The notes under the pieces are model-generated. The model was given only the letters and a program-made list of their open reading frames with translations. It was not told where the DNA came from and did no database searches. This document shows, one piece after another, positions 17,024-25,431 of a stretch of DNA of 43,538 nt. A program made the position numbers and the translations under genes. The DNA lies in NCBI GenBank assembly GCA_043736395.1, contig JAYTCQ010000320.1, forward strand, positions 1 through 43,538. Reading direction: 5' to 3'. The first letter of the stretch is position 1. The number at the start of each line of letters is the position of its first letter. Source of the DNA: JAFDVL01 sp043736395. Its GTDB lineage: Bacteria > Acidobacteriota > Blastocatellia > RBC074.

Positions 17024-18139
17024 ATGATTTTATTTTTATCAATTACTTCTCTGATCGGGGTCATCCTTTTTATTATAATTGCGAATGTTTTATTATGGTC
17101 AAAAGTAAAAACCACCGAAAAAATATTCCCTAACTATGTTTCAGTCCTAATTCCAGCCCGTAATGAAAAAGCGAATTTAGTAGCTTGTGTTAACTCAGTT
17201 ATTTTGCAGGGAACCGTAGTTAAGGAAATATTGGTTTATAACGATCATTCCACTGATGGAACGAATGAAATAATACATCAGCTTCGTTTAGAAAATGCCC
17301 ATTTTTATAACATTGGGGTTAACCCTTTGCCGGCGGGATGGTGTGGGAAAAATTATGCCTGCGCTCAGTTAGCTACATCAGCAACGGGTGACTGGTTATT
17401 ATTTTTGGACGCAGACGCAAGGCTTAGCCCTAACGCAATTAATCGAATGATTCAGGAAGCGATTCGTCGGGAAGTTACCTTCTTATCGTGTTGGCCTCGT
17501 TTGGAAATGATAACTTTGGCCGAAAAATTATTAATGCCAATGCTAAATTTTGTTGTCTTTAGTATCTTTCCCGGATTCTTGTCGTTACTCAAAGATAAAC
17601 AATTCAGTGACAATCCAAACCTGGGAATTGCGCACGGTTCTTGTATGTTGTTCGAAAAAAATAGTTACTTTAAATTTGGTGGACACGAGCGGGTCAAAGA
17701 TCAAATTTTTGAAGACACAAGAATCGCTCAATTGTGGCGCGAAGATCAACAACCGGGGATTTGTCTCGACGGGCAGGAGATAGTGGGCCTTCGAATGTAT
17801 AATTCGTGGCAGGAAATCTGGAGCGGATTTCAAAAAAACTATTATCCTGCTTTTAAGAAAGATCAAAATTTCTGGTTATTTACCCTGTTTCATTTTGTTT
17901 TATTTTTCTTACCCTTTTTATTAGTATTTTTCCTTGATAGTAAGTGGCAGATTGCTATCTGGCTGATTTACTTATGCCGGTTCGTGCTTGCGATTCGATT
18001 TAATCATCCAATCATAAGCATCCTATTTCATCCAGTTAGCGAGTTATTTTTAATTAGCATAGGAATAACCTCTTATTTGCAGTATAAGTCCGGTAGGGGA
18101 GTTAAGTGGAAAGGGCGAGCATATTTAAATCGAACTTAA
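17024..18139 (+). CDS. membrane glycosyltransferase family 2 (CruG/CrtQ-like)
   Basis: 371-residue GT2 enzyme with an N-terminal membrane helix (LITLIGVILFIIIANVLLW region), a GT-A domain and C-terminal membrane helices. The catalytic domain shows VSVLIPARNEKANL, the DxD region LLFLDADARLSP near residue 130, and EDTRIAQLWRE near 230. The C-terminal FWLFTLFHFVLFFLPFLLVFF stretch is strongly hydrophobic. CruG in cyanobacteria is encoded beside cruF, and CrtQ in staphylococci glycosylates a diapocarotenoid acid. The cruF gene two genes downstream makes a carotenoid glycosyltransferase the best reading. The gene is AT-rich, unlike those outside the operon. Confidence 0.82.
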   Translation: MILFLSITSLIGVILFIIIANVLLWSKVKTTEKIFPNYVSVLIPARNEKANLVACVNSVILQGTVVKEILVYNDHSTDGTNEIIHQLRLENAHFYNIGVNPLPAGWCGKNYACAQLATSATGDWLLFLDADARLSPNAINRMIQEAIRREVTFLSCWPRLEMITLAEKLLMPMLNFVVFSIFPGFLSLLKDKQFSDNPNLGIAHGSCMLFEKNSYFKFGGHERVKDQIFEDTRIAQLWREDQQPGICLDGQEIVGLRMYNSWQEIWSGFQKNYYPAFKKDQNFWLFTLFHFVLFFLPFLLVFFLDSKWQIAIWLIYLCRFVLAIRFNHPIISILFHPVSELFLISIGITSYLQYKSGRGVKWKGRAYLNRT

Positions 18140-18142
18140 AAA

Positions 18143-19615
18143 ATGAAGTCGAAGAAAGTAATTGTTATCGGAGGAGGTATAGGTGGTCTGGCTGTTGCCA
18201 TTCGGATGGCTGCACTAGGGCTTGAGGTAACTGTTTGCGAACAGGGTGAGAGCTTCGGGGGAAAGATGAACACGTGGTCATCGAATGGCTTTCGTTTTGA
18301 TACAGGCCCTTCATTAATTACAATGCCCTGGATTTTTAATGAATTGTTTGAAATTGCGGGAACTCGCCTGAATGAACATCTGGAACTGGTTTCAATGCAT
18401 CCATTGTCAGATTATTCATTTGCTGACGGGACGAGATTTTCTTATTCTGCAAACTTGCCGGAATGGCTCAAAACCATCCGCAATCTTGAACCAAAAGATA
18501 CGGATGGTTTTTTAAGATTCATGAAGCTTGGCGCCAGATTGTTTGAGCTTTCGAAAGATAATTTTTTAAGACGTCCGCCGTTTTCTGCGCCTCGCCAAAG
18601 TGATCTTTCCGGACTTCGACATTTTCCACTTCGTAATGCCTGGGGAAATTATGCAAATGTAATCGAAGCGCATTTTAAAAGCCCTCAATTACAGCAAATG
18701 TATAACCGTTATCCTACTTATGTTGGCTCATCACCTTATAAGTCTCCGGCTACTTTATCAATTATTCCATACATTGAATTTGCCTTTAATGGATGGTATC
18801 CAAAAGGAGGGCTGTATAAAATTATTGAGAGTTTTCTGACGTTAGCAAACAACTTACATGTAACTTTATTAAGTAATAAAAAAGTAGAAAGAATTGAACA
18901 TTTGAATCATCGGGTTACTTCAGTTAAGTTATCGGATGGGGCTATCTTAAAAGCAGACATTGTCATTGCGAATTGCGAAGCGCAGGATGCAGAAGGAATG
19001 CTGGGTGAGCCGAACGCGGTCAGGCTGAAACCTGAAAATCGTTCGATGTCGGGAATCGTTTTTTTGATAGGATGCCGGAAAACGATGCCGTTGCTGAATC
19101 ATCATTCGATCTACTTTTCAGCTGATTACAAAGCGGAATTCAAACAAATTTTCGAAGAGCAACGATTTCCTGACGATCCAACCGTGTATGTGAATTGTCC
19201 CAGCCGCTCAGACCGTTCAATTGTACCGGGTGAGGGAGAGTCCTTATTTATTATGGCGAACGCTCCCTCCGGCGACCAACTGGAATGGGATGAAGTGATG
19301 ATCGCCAAAGCCAGAAAGAATATTTTTAATCGCTTACGACTTAACGGTTTTCCTGACATCGAAAATGAAATTGCGGTTGAGGAAGTTTGGACGCCACAAA
19401 AAATCGCATCCCGTTATTTAATGCCCGGTGGCGCGATTTATGGAACTCATTCACATGGGTGGAAAAAAGCATTCTTGCGTCCTCCGAATAAAGATCGTAA
19501 ATATCAGGGATTATATTTTGTTGGGGGCAGCACTCATCCGGGTGGGGGAACGCCGACAGTTTTGCTATCGGCTCAGATTACTGCTGATCTAATTAAAAAA
19601 TATGAATTGGCCTGA
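18143..19615 (+). CDS. CrtI-family carotenoid desaturase/oxidase (CrtD- or CrtP-like)
   Basis: 490-residue FAD-dependent desaturase of the CrtI family, intact. The N-terminal VIVIGGGIGGLAVAIRM is the FAD loop, followed by CEQGESFGGKMNTW with the ribose-binding Glu, then GFRFDTGPSLITMPW. The C-terminal GLYFVGGSTHPGGGTPTVLLSA is the family signature. Next to cruF and a GT2 gene it may introduce the 3,4 double bond in a 1-hydroxycarotenoid (CrtD-like) or oxidise an end group (CrtP-like). With the other CrtI frame interrupted, it could also be the only working desaturase here. It overlaps cruF by 14 bp. Confidence 0.88.
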   Translation: MKSKKVIVIGGGIGGLAVAIRMAALGLEVTVCEQGESFGGKMNTWSSNGFRFDTGPSLITMPWIFNELFEIAGTRLNEHLELVSMHPLSDYSFADGTRFSYSANLPEWLKTIRNLEPKDTDGFLRFMKLGARLFELSKDNFLRRPPFSAPRQSDLSGLRHFPLRNAWGNYANVIEAHFKSPQLQQMYNRYPTYVGSSPYKSPATLSIIPYIEFAFNGWYPKGGLYKIIESFLTLANNLHVTLLSNKKVERIEHLNHRVTSVKLSDGAILKADIVIANCEAQDAEGMLGEPNAVRLKPENRSMSGIVFLIGCRKTMPLLNHHSIYFSADYKAEFKQIFEEQRFPDDPTVYVNCPSRSDRSIVPGEGESLFIMANAPSGDQLEWDEVMIAKARKNIFNRLRLNGFPDIENEIAVEEVWTPQKIASRYLMPGGAIYGTHSHGWKKAFLRPPNKDRKYQGLYFVGGSTHPGGGTPTVLLSAQITADLIKKYELA

Positions 19616-20336
19616 GCTGTCAATAAAAAGCCTGAATTTTCTTTACTACGCGATGTTGGTTGGAGCGATTTATTCTCATCTGGTAAATGGGAAAGCTCCG
19701 CTGAACGGTTTTGCTAGTGCCGTATTTCTCTTTGTTGCCGGTGGATTAGTGTTGCTGGCTTCAGCTCCTCAAGATCGAATGCGTTTGTGTCTGGCAGCGT
19801 TGCTTGGCTTTATTGCCGAAGTCATTGGCGTTCAGTACGGTTGGTTATTCGGCAGTTATTATTACACCGAAATCCTGGCTCCGAATTTGTTTGGGGTCCC
19901 GCTGGCGATGGGTTGCGCGTGGTTAATATTAGTTGGATATATCCAGAATATGCTGGCGTCGCACAAGCTTTCAAAAATTACTTCCATAATCTTTTTGAGT
20001 GGATGGATGACTGTGATTGATTTGCTGATTGATCCATTAGCGGCGCACGAATTTGGCTACTGGACTTGGCTTGAACAGGGAAGTTATTACGGCATTCCGT
20101 TTCGCAATTTTATGGGCTGGTTCATTGTTAGTGGTTTGATAGCTATGACAGATATTTTGATTTTTCCACGAAGTTTTTTACTTCGTCGGACAATCCAAAA
20201 TCTCGGGCTAGGGGTAATAGTGTTATACACTGTTTGTGCTTTTGGGTATCATTTATGGGTGGTGGCAATAGTGGGAATTGGGTTAATAAGTTTACATGGG
20301 GTGCTTATTCTTCGCAAAAATATCAAAAAAACCTAA
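19602..20336 (+). CDS. cruF: carotenoid biosynthesis protein, CruF family
   Basis: 244-residue multi-pass membrane protein of the carotenoid synthesis family (PF04240), which includes CruF (gamma-carotene 1',2'-hydratase) and bacterioruberin hydratase. Evidence is the hydrophobic profile (about seven membrane segments) and conserved polar patches: IAEVIGVQYGWLFGSYYYTE near residue 80, PLAMGCAWLI, WMTVIDLLIDPLAAHEFGYWTW near 145, and GIPFRNFMGWFI. It starts inside the end of the preceding CrtI-family gene (14-bp overlap), so the two are translationally coupled. It is probably the last gene of the operon that starts at 10743. Confidence 0.9.
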   Translation: MNWPELSIKSLNFLYYAMLVGAIYSHLVNGKAPLNGFASAVFLFVAGGLVLLASAPQDRMRLCLAALLGFIAEVIGVQYGWLFGSYYYTEILAPNLFGVPLAMGCAWLILVGYIQNMLASHKLSKITSIIFLSGWMTVIDLLIDPLAAHEFGYWTWLEQGSYYGIPFRNFMGWFIVSGLIAMTDILIFPRSFLLRRTIQNLGLGVIVLYTVCAFGYHLWVVAIVGIGLISLHGVLILRKNIKKT

Positions 20337-20417
20337 ATAAATTAAAGTTTCCTTATTTTTGGGTTACGGATGCAACTATTTTGTGACATCAATTATCTAA
20401 AGTAACGCTTGCAATCC

Positions 20418-20549
20418 ATGTATGATGTGTTAAACTTGGGATTGAAGTTAGCTATTGCCAACTTTCAGCCCTTCTTGCTCACATCAGCAATCGCCCCATT
20501 CCTTATCATGGTTGCTTCATTCGCAAGCGGTGTATTTTTCTTAGGCTGA
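20418..20549 (+). CDS. possible 43-residue hydrophobic small protein
   Basis: Short frame ATG 20418 to TGA 20547 encoding a mostly hydrophobic peptide (LKLAIANFQPFLLTSAIAPF, then IMVASFASGVFFLG). There is no good ribosome site, so it may be chance. The rest of the 20337-20669 gap is AT-rich. It holds an 8-bp inverted repeat AAATTTGA at 20587-20594 with its complement at 20602-20609, and a short direct repeat of AACAGACTTTAAA just before the next gene. Nothing else is seen. Confidence 0.25.
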   Translation: MYDVLNLGLKLAIANFQPFLLTSAIAPFLIMVASFASGVFFLG

Positions 20550-20669
20550 AACTAGATTTTTATTTCAGTTGTTACGGCAAAATTTTAAATTTGATTTTTA
20601 GTCAAATTTACGATTAAGCCTCTTTCTTGAACCAAAAACAGACTTTAAAAAAACAGACTTTAAATCGAT

Positions 20670-20882
20670 ATGAATAACAAAGCGAGACTAGTAAAAAAGG
20701 ATGAAATTCCAGCAGATTTCCACCTTCGGAAAAAAGGTAAGAAGCAGAAAAACAAGCCTGCGCCCAGCATGACGACACAAGCAATCAAAGCCACACAAGT
20801 CTGGTTGACTGCTCGTAAAGAAACGCCAAGTGCGCGCGAAGCTTTCGCTTCATTATTTGCCGGTGAATCTCAATCTGCTTAG
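20670..20882 (+). CDS. small basic hypothetical protein
   Basis: 70 residues, ATG 20670 to TAG 20882. The N-terminal half is strongly basic and lysine-rich (KKGKKQKNKPAP), and the C-terminal half looks helical (TTQAIKATQVWLTARKE, then AREAFASLFAGE). No family is recognised. Codon use and composition are like the surrounding genes, which argues for a real gene. There is no clear ribosome site. It converges with the fumarase gene across a hairpin. Confidence 0.5.
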   Translation: MNNKARLVKKDEIPADFHLRKKGKKQKNKPAPSMTTQAIKATQVWLTARKETPSAREAFASLFAGESQSA

Positions 20883-20905
20883 GATAGTTAGATAAGTTGA
20901 GGATT

Positions 20906-20927
20906 TTCCTTCTCCCTCCAGAAGGAA
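20906..20927. terminator. candidate hairpin terminator between convergent genes
   Basis: Perfect 8-bp stem TTCCTTCT/AGAAGGAA with a 6-nt loop, inside a wider pair GAGGATT (20900-20906) and AATCCTC (20939-20945). It lies between the stop of the small basic protein and the end of the leftward fumarase. The T tract is weak on the plus strand (TGTTTGATTT), so function as an intrinsic terminator is only likely. Confidence 0.4.
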
Positions 20928-20979
20928 TGTTTGATTTCAATCCTCGAACATCGTTCGTTCCAAACAAATTGCTATAGAG

Positions 20980-22503
20980 CTAAAAGACAGGGTCAGCTAA
21001 TGATTTAAGGATCGTTGCTGAGGCTTGCTCGACGTCTGCGTGTAGCGAATTGCCGTGTGAGTCCATCGTGACAATCGCCGGAAAGTCGGTGACGTGCAGG
21101 TGCCACATTGCCTCAGGGATTCCAAATTCCAGCAGATTGACGTCTACGACCCTGTCAATGCATTTGGCGTAGTACTGCGCAGCGCCTCCGATGGCGTTCA
21201 AATATACTGCTCCAAAATCTTTCATGGCGGCTAAGGTTTTGGCTCCCATGCCACCTTTGCCCATCACTGCGCGAACGCCATAGCGTTTGATGATGTCGCC
21301 TTGATACGGTTCTTCGCGGATGCTGGTGGTCGGGCCGGCGGCTTTGATCTGGTATTTTTCGTTCTCCTGTAAAACTACTGGACCGCAATGATAAAGGATC
21401 GCACCGTCCAGGTTGACGGGGGGATCATTTTTCATCAGATGCGCGTGAACGGCGTCGCGTCCGGTGTACATATCACCAGAAATTAAAACTACATCGCCAA
21501 CTTTTAAAGTGCGGATTTGTTCTTCGGTCAGAGGGGCCTTCAGAATTTTTTCGTTGCCAGTTCGGACGAAGCCTTCGCCGCGCGTGACTTTGGTTTCAGG
21601 TGTATCGGCATCCCGATATAGCCATCGCTTGATCTCTCCCGTTTTGGCATCAAGAATGACGCCGAGGCGACGAAACGCCCAGCAATCATAAGCGACAGAA
21701 ACAAAGAAGCTGGCGGGCAGCCGATTCAGAACACCAATCTTGCAGCCAATTAATGTGACGCCACCTCCAAAACCCATCGTCCCAATACCGAGCGTATTAG
21801 AAGATTGCATAATGTAATCTTCGAGTTTGCTGAGTTCAGGAATTGGATTCACATCATCCAGCGTTCGGAATAATTGTTCTTTGGCGTTCAAATATCCCTG
21901 GGCGCGATCTCCGCCAATGCAAACGCCGATAGCACCCGCACTGCATCCCTGTCCCTGCGCTTGCCAGACGGCATGCAGAAGACATTTGCGAATGCCATCT
22001 AAATCGCGTCCGGCTTTGCCGAGATAAGGGATTTCCATCGGCAACGAATACTGAATATTTTTATTTTCGCAGCCGCCACCTTTGAGCAAAAGTTTCACTT
22101 CGATTTCATCGGCATTTTCCCATTGTTCGTAGTGGATGGTGGGCGTGCCCGGCCCCAGATTGTCGCTGCTGTTTGTTCCAGTCAATGAATCAACAGAATT
22201 CGTCCGGAGCTTGCCGCGTTTGGTGGCTTCAGCAATGGCTTCACGAATCCACTTTTTCATTTCAATCTGATTGGCTCCGACAGGCGTTTTAACTTCAAAA
22301 GTAGGCCATCCCGTATCCTGACAAATCGGGCCTTGATTATCGCAGGCCATGTCGATATTTGTGGCGATGACATTCAATGCCTGACCAGATCGCGCACCAG
22401 TTTCCTGATCCATCGCAGCCGACATTGCTCTTCGCACGTCGGGAGGTAAATTTGTCGAAGTCTGCGTAATTAATTGCAGCATGCTTTCACGAAACGCTTC
22501 CAT
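20980..22503 (-). CDS. fumA: class I fumarate hydratase (iron-sulfur)
   Basis: 507-residue single-chain class I fumarase with alpha and beta parts fused, interconverting fumarate and malate in the TCA cycle; oxygen-sensitive 4Fe-4S enzyme. The three cluster cysteine regions are present: GPICQDTGWPTF (Cys61), LKGGGCENKNIQYS and GVCIGGDRA. The C-terminal beta part has GDVVLISGDMYTGRDAVHAHL and GKGGMGAKTLAAM. The start is placed at ATG 22503 (MEAFRESMLQ); the frame is open further upstream, but that stretch reads into a palindromic element and is not family-like. No neighbouring TCA genes are present. Confidence 0.93.
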   Translation of the reverse strand: MEAFRESMLQLITQTSTNLPPDVRRAMSAAMDQETGARSGQALNVIATNIDMACDNQGPICQDTGWPTFEVKTPVGANQIEMKKWIREAIAEATKRGKLRTNSVDSLTGTNSSDNLGPGTPTIHYEQWENADEIEVKLLLKGGGCENKNIQYSLPMEIPYLGKAGRDLDGIRKCLLHAVWQAQGQGCSAGAIGVCIGGDRAQGYLNAKEQLFRTLDDVNPIPELSKLEDYIMQSSNTLGIGTMGFGGGVTLIGCKIGVLNRLPASFFVSVAYDCWAFRRLGVILDAKTGEIKRWLYRDADTPETKVTRGEGFVRTGNEKILKAPLTEEQIRTLKVGDVVLISGDMYTGRDAVHAHLMKNDPPVNLDGAILYHCGPVVLQENEKYQIKAAGPTTSIREEPYQGDIIKRYGVRAVMGKGGMGAKTLAAMKDFGAVYLNAIGGAAQYYAKCIDRVVDVNLLEFGIPEAMWHLHVTDFPAIVTMDSHGNSLHADVEQASATILKSLADPVF

Positions 22504-22565
22504 TGCTTTATCCTCAAAAATGTACGATAAGTTTTTAGCTTGTCGCGGGAATATTGAAAAAATAT

Positions 22566-22726
22566 AAGAAGAATTTATCCACCAAGAACACGAAGGGGCA
22601 CGAAGATTAGCTATCTCCGAACTACAAAAATTTCCGACTTTATGCTGCAATTCTTAAAATAAATAGATAGTAGATTTCTATCATCACTTCGTGCCCCTTC
22701 GTGTTCTTCGTGGATAAATTCTTCTT
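22566..22726. repeat. 40-bp inverted repeat upstream of fumarase
   Basis: Arms of 40 nt (22566-22605 and 22687-22726) match at 39 of 40 positions around an 81-nt AT-rich centre. The core reads CACGAAGGGGCACGAAG with its complement. It sits between the divergent fumarase and reductase genes. This sequence style (AACACGAAG/CTTCGTG repeats) recalls dispersed palindromes in several environmental phyla, which is general impression rather than a search result. There is no coding potential in the centre. Confidence 0.75.
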
Positions 22727-22796
22727 CTTTGAATCAAACAACTTAGTAAGTTAATTTATCACATTCCATTTTAGTGTCTACACTCAGGAGAAGAAC

Positions 22797-23693
22797 ATGC
22801 AAATAGGTTTCATTGGATTAGGAATTATGGGAGCGCCGCAAGTGCGCAATTTGCTGCGCGCCGGATACGCTGTCACCGTCGCCACACGCACACCAGGCAA
22901 AGCGGAAAAATTCGCACAGGATAATAAAGAACTCGGCAATGTCAAAGCCGTCAACACTGCCGCCGAAGTCGCTGACAACAGTGATGTCGTCATCACCATG
23001 GTGACGGATTCTCCCGATGTGGTAGCCGTCGCACGCGGCGAAAATGGAATTTTTGCGACAGCGAAATTCGGTACAATCATCATTGATATGAGTACGATTT
23101 CGCCGAAAGTCACGCAGGAATTAGCCGCCGAAGCCTCTGCCAAAGGATGTCATTGGTTAGACGCTCCCGTTTCCGGCGGAGAAAAAGGAGCCATTGAAGG
23201 AACCCTGACAATTATGGTCGGCGGGGAAGCCGCAGCCCTCGAAAAAGCCCGTCCTGTGTTAGAAGCTATGGGCAAGCGCATCACACATTTCGGGCAAGTC
23301 GGCAACGGTCAACAAGCCAAATTAACGAACCAGGTCATCGTCGCCGGAAATTTATTAGCCGCGTGTGAAGGCCTGGTTTTTGCAGCAAAAGCTGGACTCG
23401 ATTTAGCTACAGTACACGGCGCATTAACAGGCGGAGCTGCGAATTCCTGGGCGCTCGAAGTCCTCGGCAAAAAAATCGTAGACCGTGATTTCGCTCCGGC
23501 GTTTATGGTCAAACTACAACAAAAAGATTTGCGTTTAGTGTTGGAAGCCGCAAGCCAAAATCATACACCGTTGCCAGGCGCATCACTCGTTCATCAGTTG
23601 TTAGCGGCTGTCGAAGCTGAAGGTCGCGGCGATGATGGAACACAGAGTTTGTTTAGAATTATTGAGAAATTAGCTGGAATTGGCGAAGCGTGA
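22797..23693 (+). CDS. NAD(P)-dependent beta-hydroxyacid dehydrogenase (GarR/GlxR-like)
   Basis: 298-residue 3-hydroxyisobutyrate dehydrogenase family enzyme, cytoplasmic. Motifs are IGFIGLGIMGAPQVRNLLRAG (nucleotide-binding GxGxxG), the substrate-binding DAPVSGGEKGA near residue 120, and GNGQQAKLTNQVIVAGN with the catalytic Lys near 173. The closest named activity is tartronate semialdehyde reductase (2-hydroxy-3-oxopropionate reductase), but family members cannot be separated safely by eye. The ATG has AGGAG 6 nt upstream. The sequence is full length with no odd features, and divergent from fumarase. Confidence 0.92.
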   Translation: MQIGFIGLGIMGAPQVRNLLRAGYAVTVATRTPGKAEKFAQDNKELGNVKAVNTAAEVADNSDVVITMVTDSPDVVAVARGENGIFATAKFGTIIIDMSTISPKVTQELAAEASAKGCHWLDAPVSGGEKGAIEGTLTIMVGGEAAALEKARPVLEAMGKRITHFGQVGNGQQAKLTNQVIVAGNLLAACEGLVFAAKAGLDLATVHGALTGGAANSWALEVLGKKIVDRDFAPAFMVKLQQKDLRLVLEAASQNHTPLPGASLVHQLLAAVEAEGRGDDGTQSLFRIIEKLAGIGEA

Positions 23694-23703
23694 AAAACTA
23701 AAA

Positions 23704-23797
23704 GAGAATAGACCACAGATTTGACGGATTAAGCGGGTTTACGCTGATCTGATCCGCGAAAATCGTCTGTATCCGCGTTATCTGTGGTCTATTTTCT
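23704..23797. repeat. inverted repeat between reductase and DUF512 gene
   Basis: The outer arms pair AATAGACCACAGAT (23707-23720) with ATCTGTGGTCTATT (23780-23793), and flanking AG/CT bases extend the stem. The centre contains GCGGGTTTACGC and a TCCGCG pair, giving further internal pairing. It starts 11 bp after the upstream stop codon. It is noncoding and palindromic, and could act as a transcription end signal or be a dispersed repeat. Confidence 0.6.
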
Positions 23798-23840
23798 TAT
23801 TAATTCTCTGGAATGCGCTACAATGTCTCAGAAGTAACTT

Positions 23841-25250
23841 ATGGCAAAAGGTATAAAAATCATCGGCGTCGAAGCCGATTCGCTGGCTTCTGAAATTGAC
23901 CTCGAAATTGGCGACAGGGTTTGGACGATCAACGGCAAGCGCGTACGTGATGCGCTCGATTTTAAATTTCTGACTTCAGGCGAAGAAGAGCTGATGTTGG
24001 AAGTGATCAAAACCAACGGTGAAGAATGGGAAATCGAAGTTGATAAAGATGAATCGGAACGCTGGGGGATTGATTTTGAACCGATGAGTCCGCGTCAGTG
24101 CGGCAACGATTGCATCTTTTGTTTCATTCAGCAAAATCCTGAAGGCTCCCGCGAAAGCCTGTGGGTACGCGACGAAGACGTTCGGTTTTCGTTTATGTAC
24201 GGCAATTATTCGACGCTCACAACCATCGGCAAAAACGAAGTCGCCCGCGTCATCGAACAAAAACTCAGTCCGCAATATGTTTCGGTTCACGCGACAGATT
24301 TGGATTTACGCGCGTATCTTTTGGGATACGAAAAACGCGTTGATGTGCTCGGTCAAATCAAACATTTCACGGAAAATGGAATTGAAGTTCACGCGCAGGT
24401 CGTACTGTGTCCGACGTTGAATGATGGTCAGCAACTGGTCAAAACAATTCGTGATTTATCGGCGTTGCATCCGGGCTTGGTTTCGACGGCGATTGTTCCG
24501 CTCGGCATTACGGACGGTCACAAATATCGTGATCGTTTGATTGCGGTGACGGATGAATATTGTGCAGAGATTATTGATCTGGTGAGACCGATTCAGGCGG
24601 AGTTGAAAGCGAAAATCGGGACAGCGTTCGCGTTTCTCGGCGATGAATTTTATATCCGGGCTGGACGAAAAATCCCCAATAAAAATCACTACAAAATCGT
24701 TCGCGCGTTTCAAGCGGAAGACGATTCGTATCCGCAAATTGAAGACGGTGTCGGGATGGTGCGGCAATTTTACGAGGCACATCAAAAACGTCTGAAGCAA
24801 TTGGCGAAGCTGCGTGAAAAAGGCGAATTTACTGAAAAAAATGCGAAGGCAGTTTTTGGAACTATTGCGACCGGCGAAATATTTTTCCCGATCCTGAGCG
24901 AAGCCGTGCAGGAGATGAATAAAAAATTCGGCACGCGATTAAAAGCGGTCTCAGTCGAAAATACTTTTTTTGGCAAAGGCGTCACGGTCGCGGGATTATT
25001 GACCGGACGCGACTTCGTGAAAGCGGCGAAAAATTTTGAAGGGAAATTTGTTTTGATCCCCAAGGATTGCTGGCGTGACAGCGACGAGAAATTTTTGGAT
25101 AACATGACTATCGGAGAATTAGAAGTCACTATCGGCTGGCGCATTGCGAAAAGCTGGAATGAGATTTTGGGATTGCCCGAACCAAAAATCGAAAAAGAAT
25201 TTCGCGTAGCCTCGCACGATTATGGACAGGTAACGGCGGTTTCGGCGTAA
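23841..25250 (+). CDS. DUF512 protein with PDZ-like and radical-SAM-type CxxxCxxC
   Basis: 469-residue protein of the DUF512 / TIGR03279 iron-sulfur oxidoreductase family. The N-terminal ~60 residues form a PDZ-like domain (GVEADSLASEIDLEIGDRVWTINGKRV). A cysteine motif CGNDCIFCFIQQNP near residue 92 matches a radical SAM cluster, and the elp3-like barrel follows (VSVHATDLDLRAYLLGYEKR, HAQVVLCPTLNDG). The C-terminal DUF512 part includes FLGDEFYIRAGRKIPNKNHY and GKGVTVAGLLTGRDF. Its reaction is unknown. In other bacteria it is often near EngA/Der, but not here. Confidence 0.92.
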   Translation: MAKGIKIIGVEADSLASEIDLEIGDRVWTINGKRVRDALDFKFLTSGEEELMLEVIKTNGEEWEIEVDKDESERWGIDFEPMSPRQCGNDCIFCFIQQNPEGSRESLWVRDEDVRFSFMYGNYSTLTTIGKNEVARVIEQKLSPQYVSVHATDLDLRAYLLGYEKRVDVLGQIKHFTENGIEVHAQVVLCPTLNDGQQLVKTIRDLSALHPGLVSTAIVPLGITDGHKYRDRLIAVTDEYCAEIIDLVRPIQAELKAKIGTAFAFLGDEFYIRAGRKIPNKNHYKIVRAFQAEDDSYPQIEDGVGMVRQFYEAHQKRLKQLAKLREKGEFTEKNAKAVFGTIATGEIFFPILSEAVQEMNKKFGTRLKAVSVENTFFGKGVTVAGLLTGRDFVKAAKNFEGKFVLIPKDCWRDSDEKFLDNMTIGELEVTIGWRIAKSWNEILGLPEPKIEKEFRVASHDYGQVTAVSA

Positions 25251-25261
25251 GCTGGGGGCAA

Positions 25262-25412
25262 ACTGGGAGCGCCAGCATCTTGCTGGCTGTTTGCGAGCGC
25301 AGCGATGCGAAATAGTGGCGAGCTAATCCTCTAAAGAATAAAAGACTCGCTCGCCACGTCAGCGAACGGCGTTACACGCGTTCGCAGCCAGCAGGATGCT
25401 GGCGCTCCCAGT
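25262..25412. repeat. 151-bp palindromic element before the sigma-54 activator
   Basis: End arms of 28 nt (25262-25289 and 25385-25412) match at 27 of 28; the core is GGGAGCGCCAGCAT. An inner pair GTGGCGAGC / GCTCGCCAC supports one long imperfect hairpin. It fills the whole gap between the DUF512 gene and the regulator. The ATG at 25396, in frame with the regulator, lies inside the right arm and is unlikely to be its start. Confidence 0.72.
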
Positions 25413-25431
25413 GCTCCAGTCAGATTTATTT

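Noticed and set aside
22504..22650. N-terminal 49-residue extension of fumarase as a targeting peptide
   Set aside because: It reads through the inverted repeat and has no ribosome site; the family start fits ATG 22503.
25396..25431. Upstream ATG extending the sigma-54 activator by 12 residues
   Set aside because: The ATG is inside the right arm of a palindromic element and the added residues do not resemble the family.
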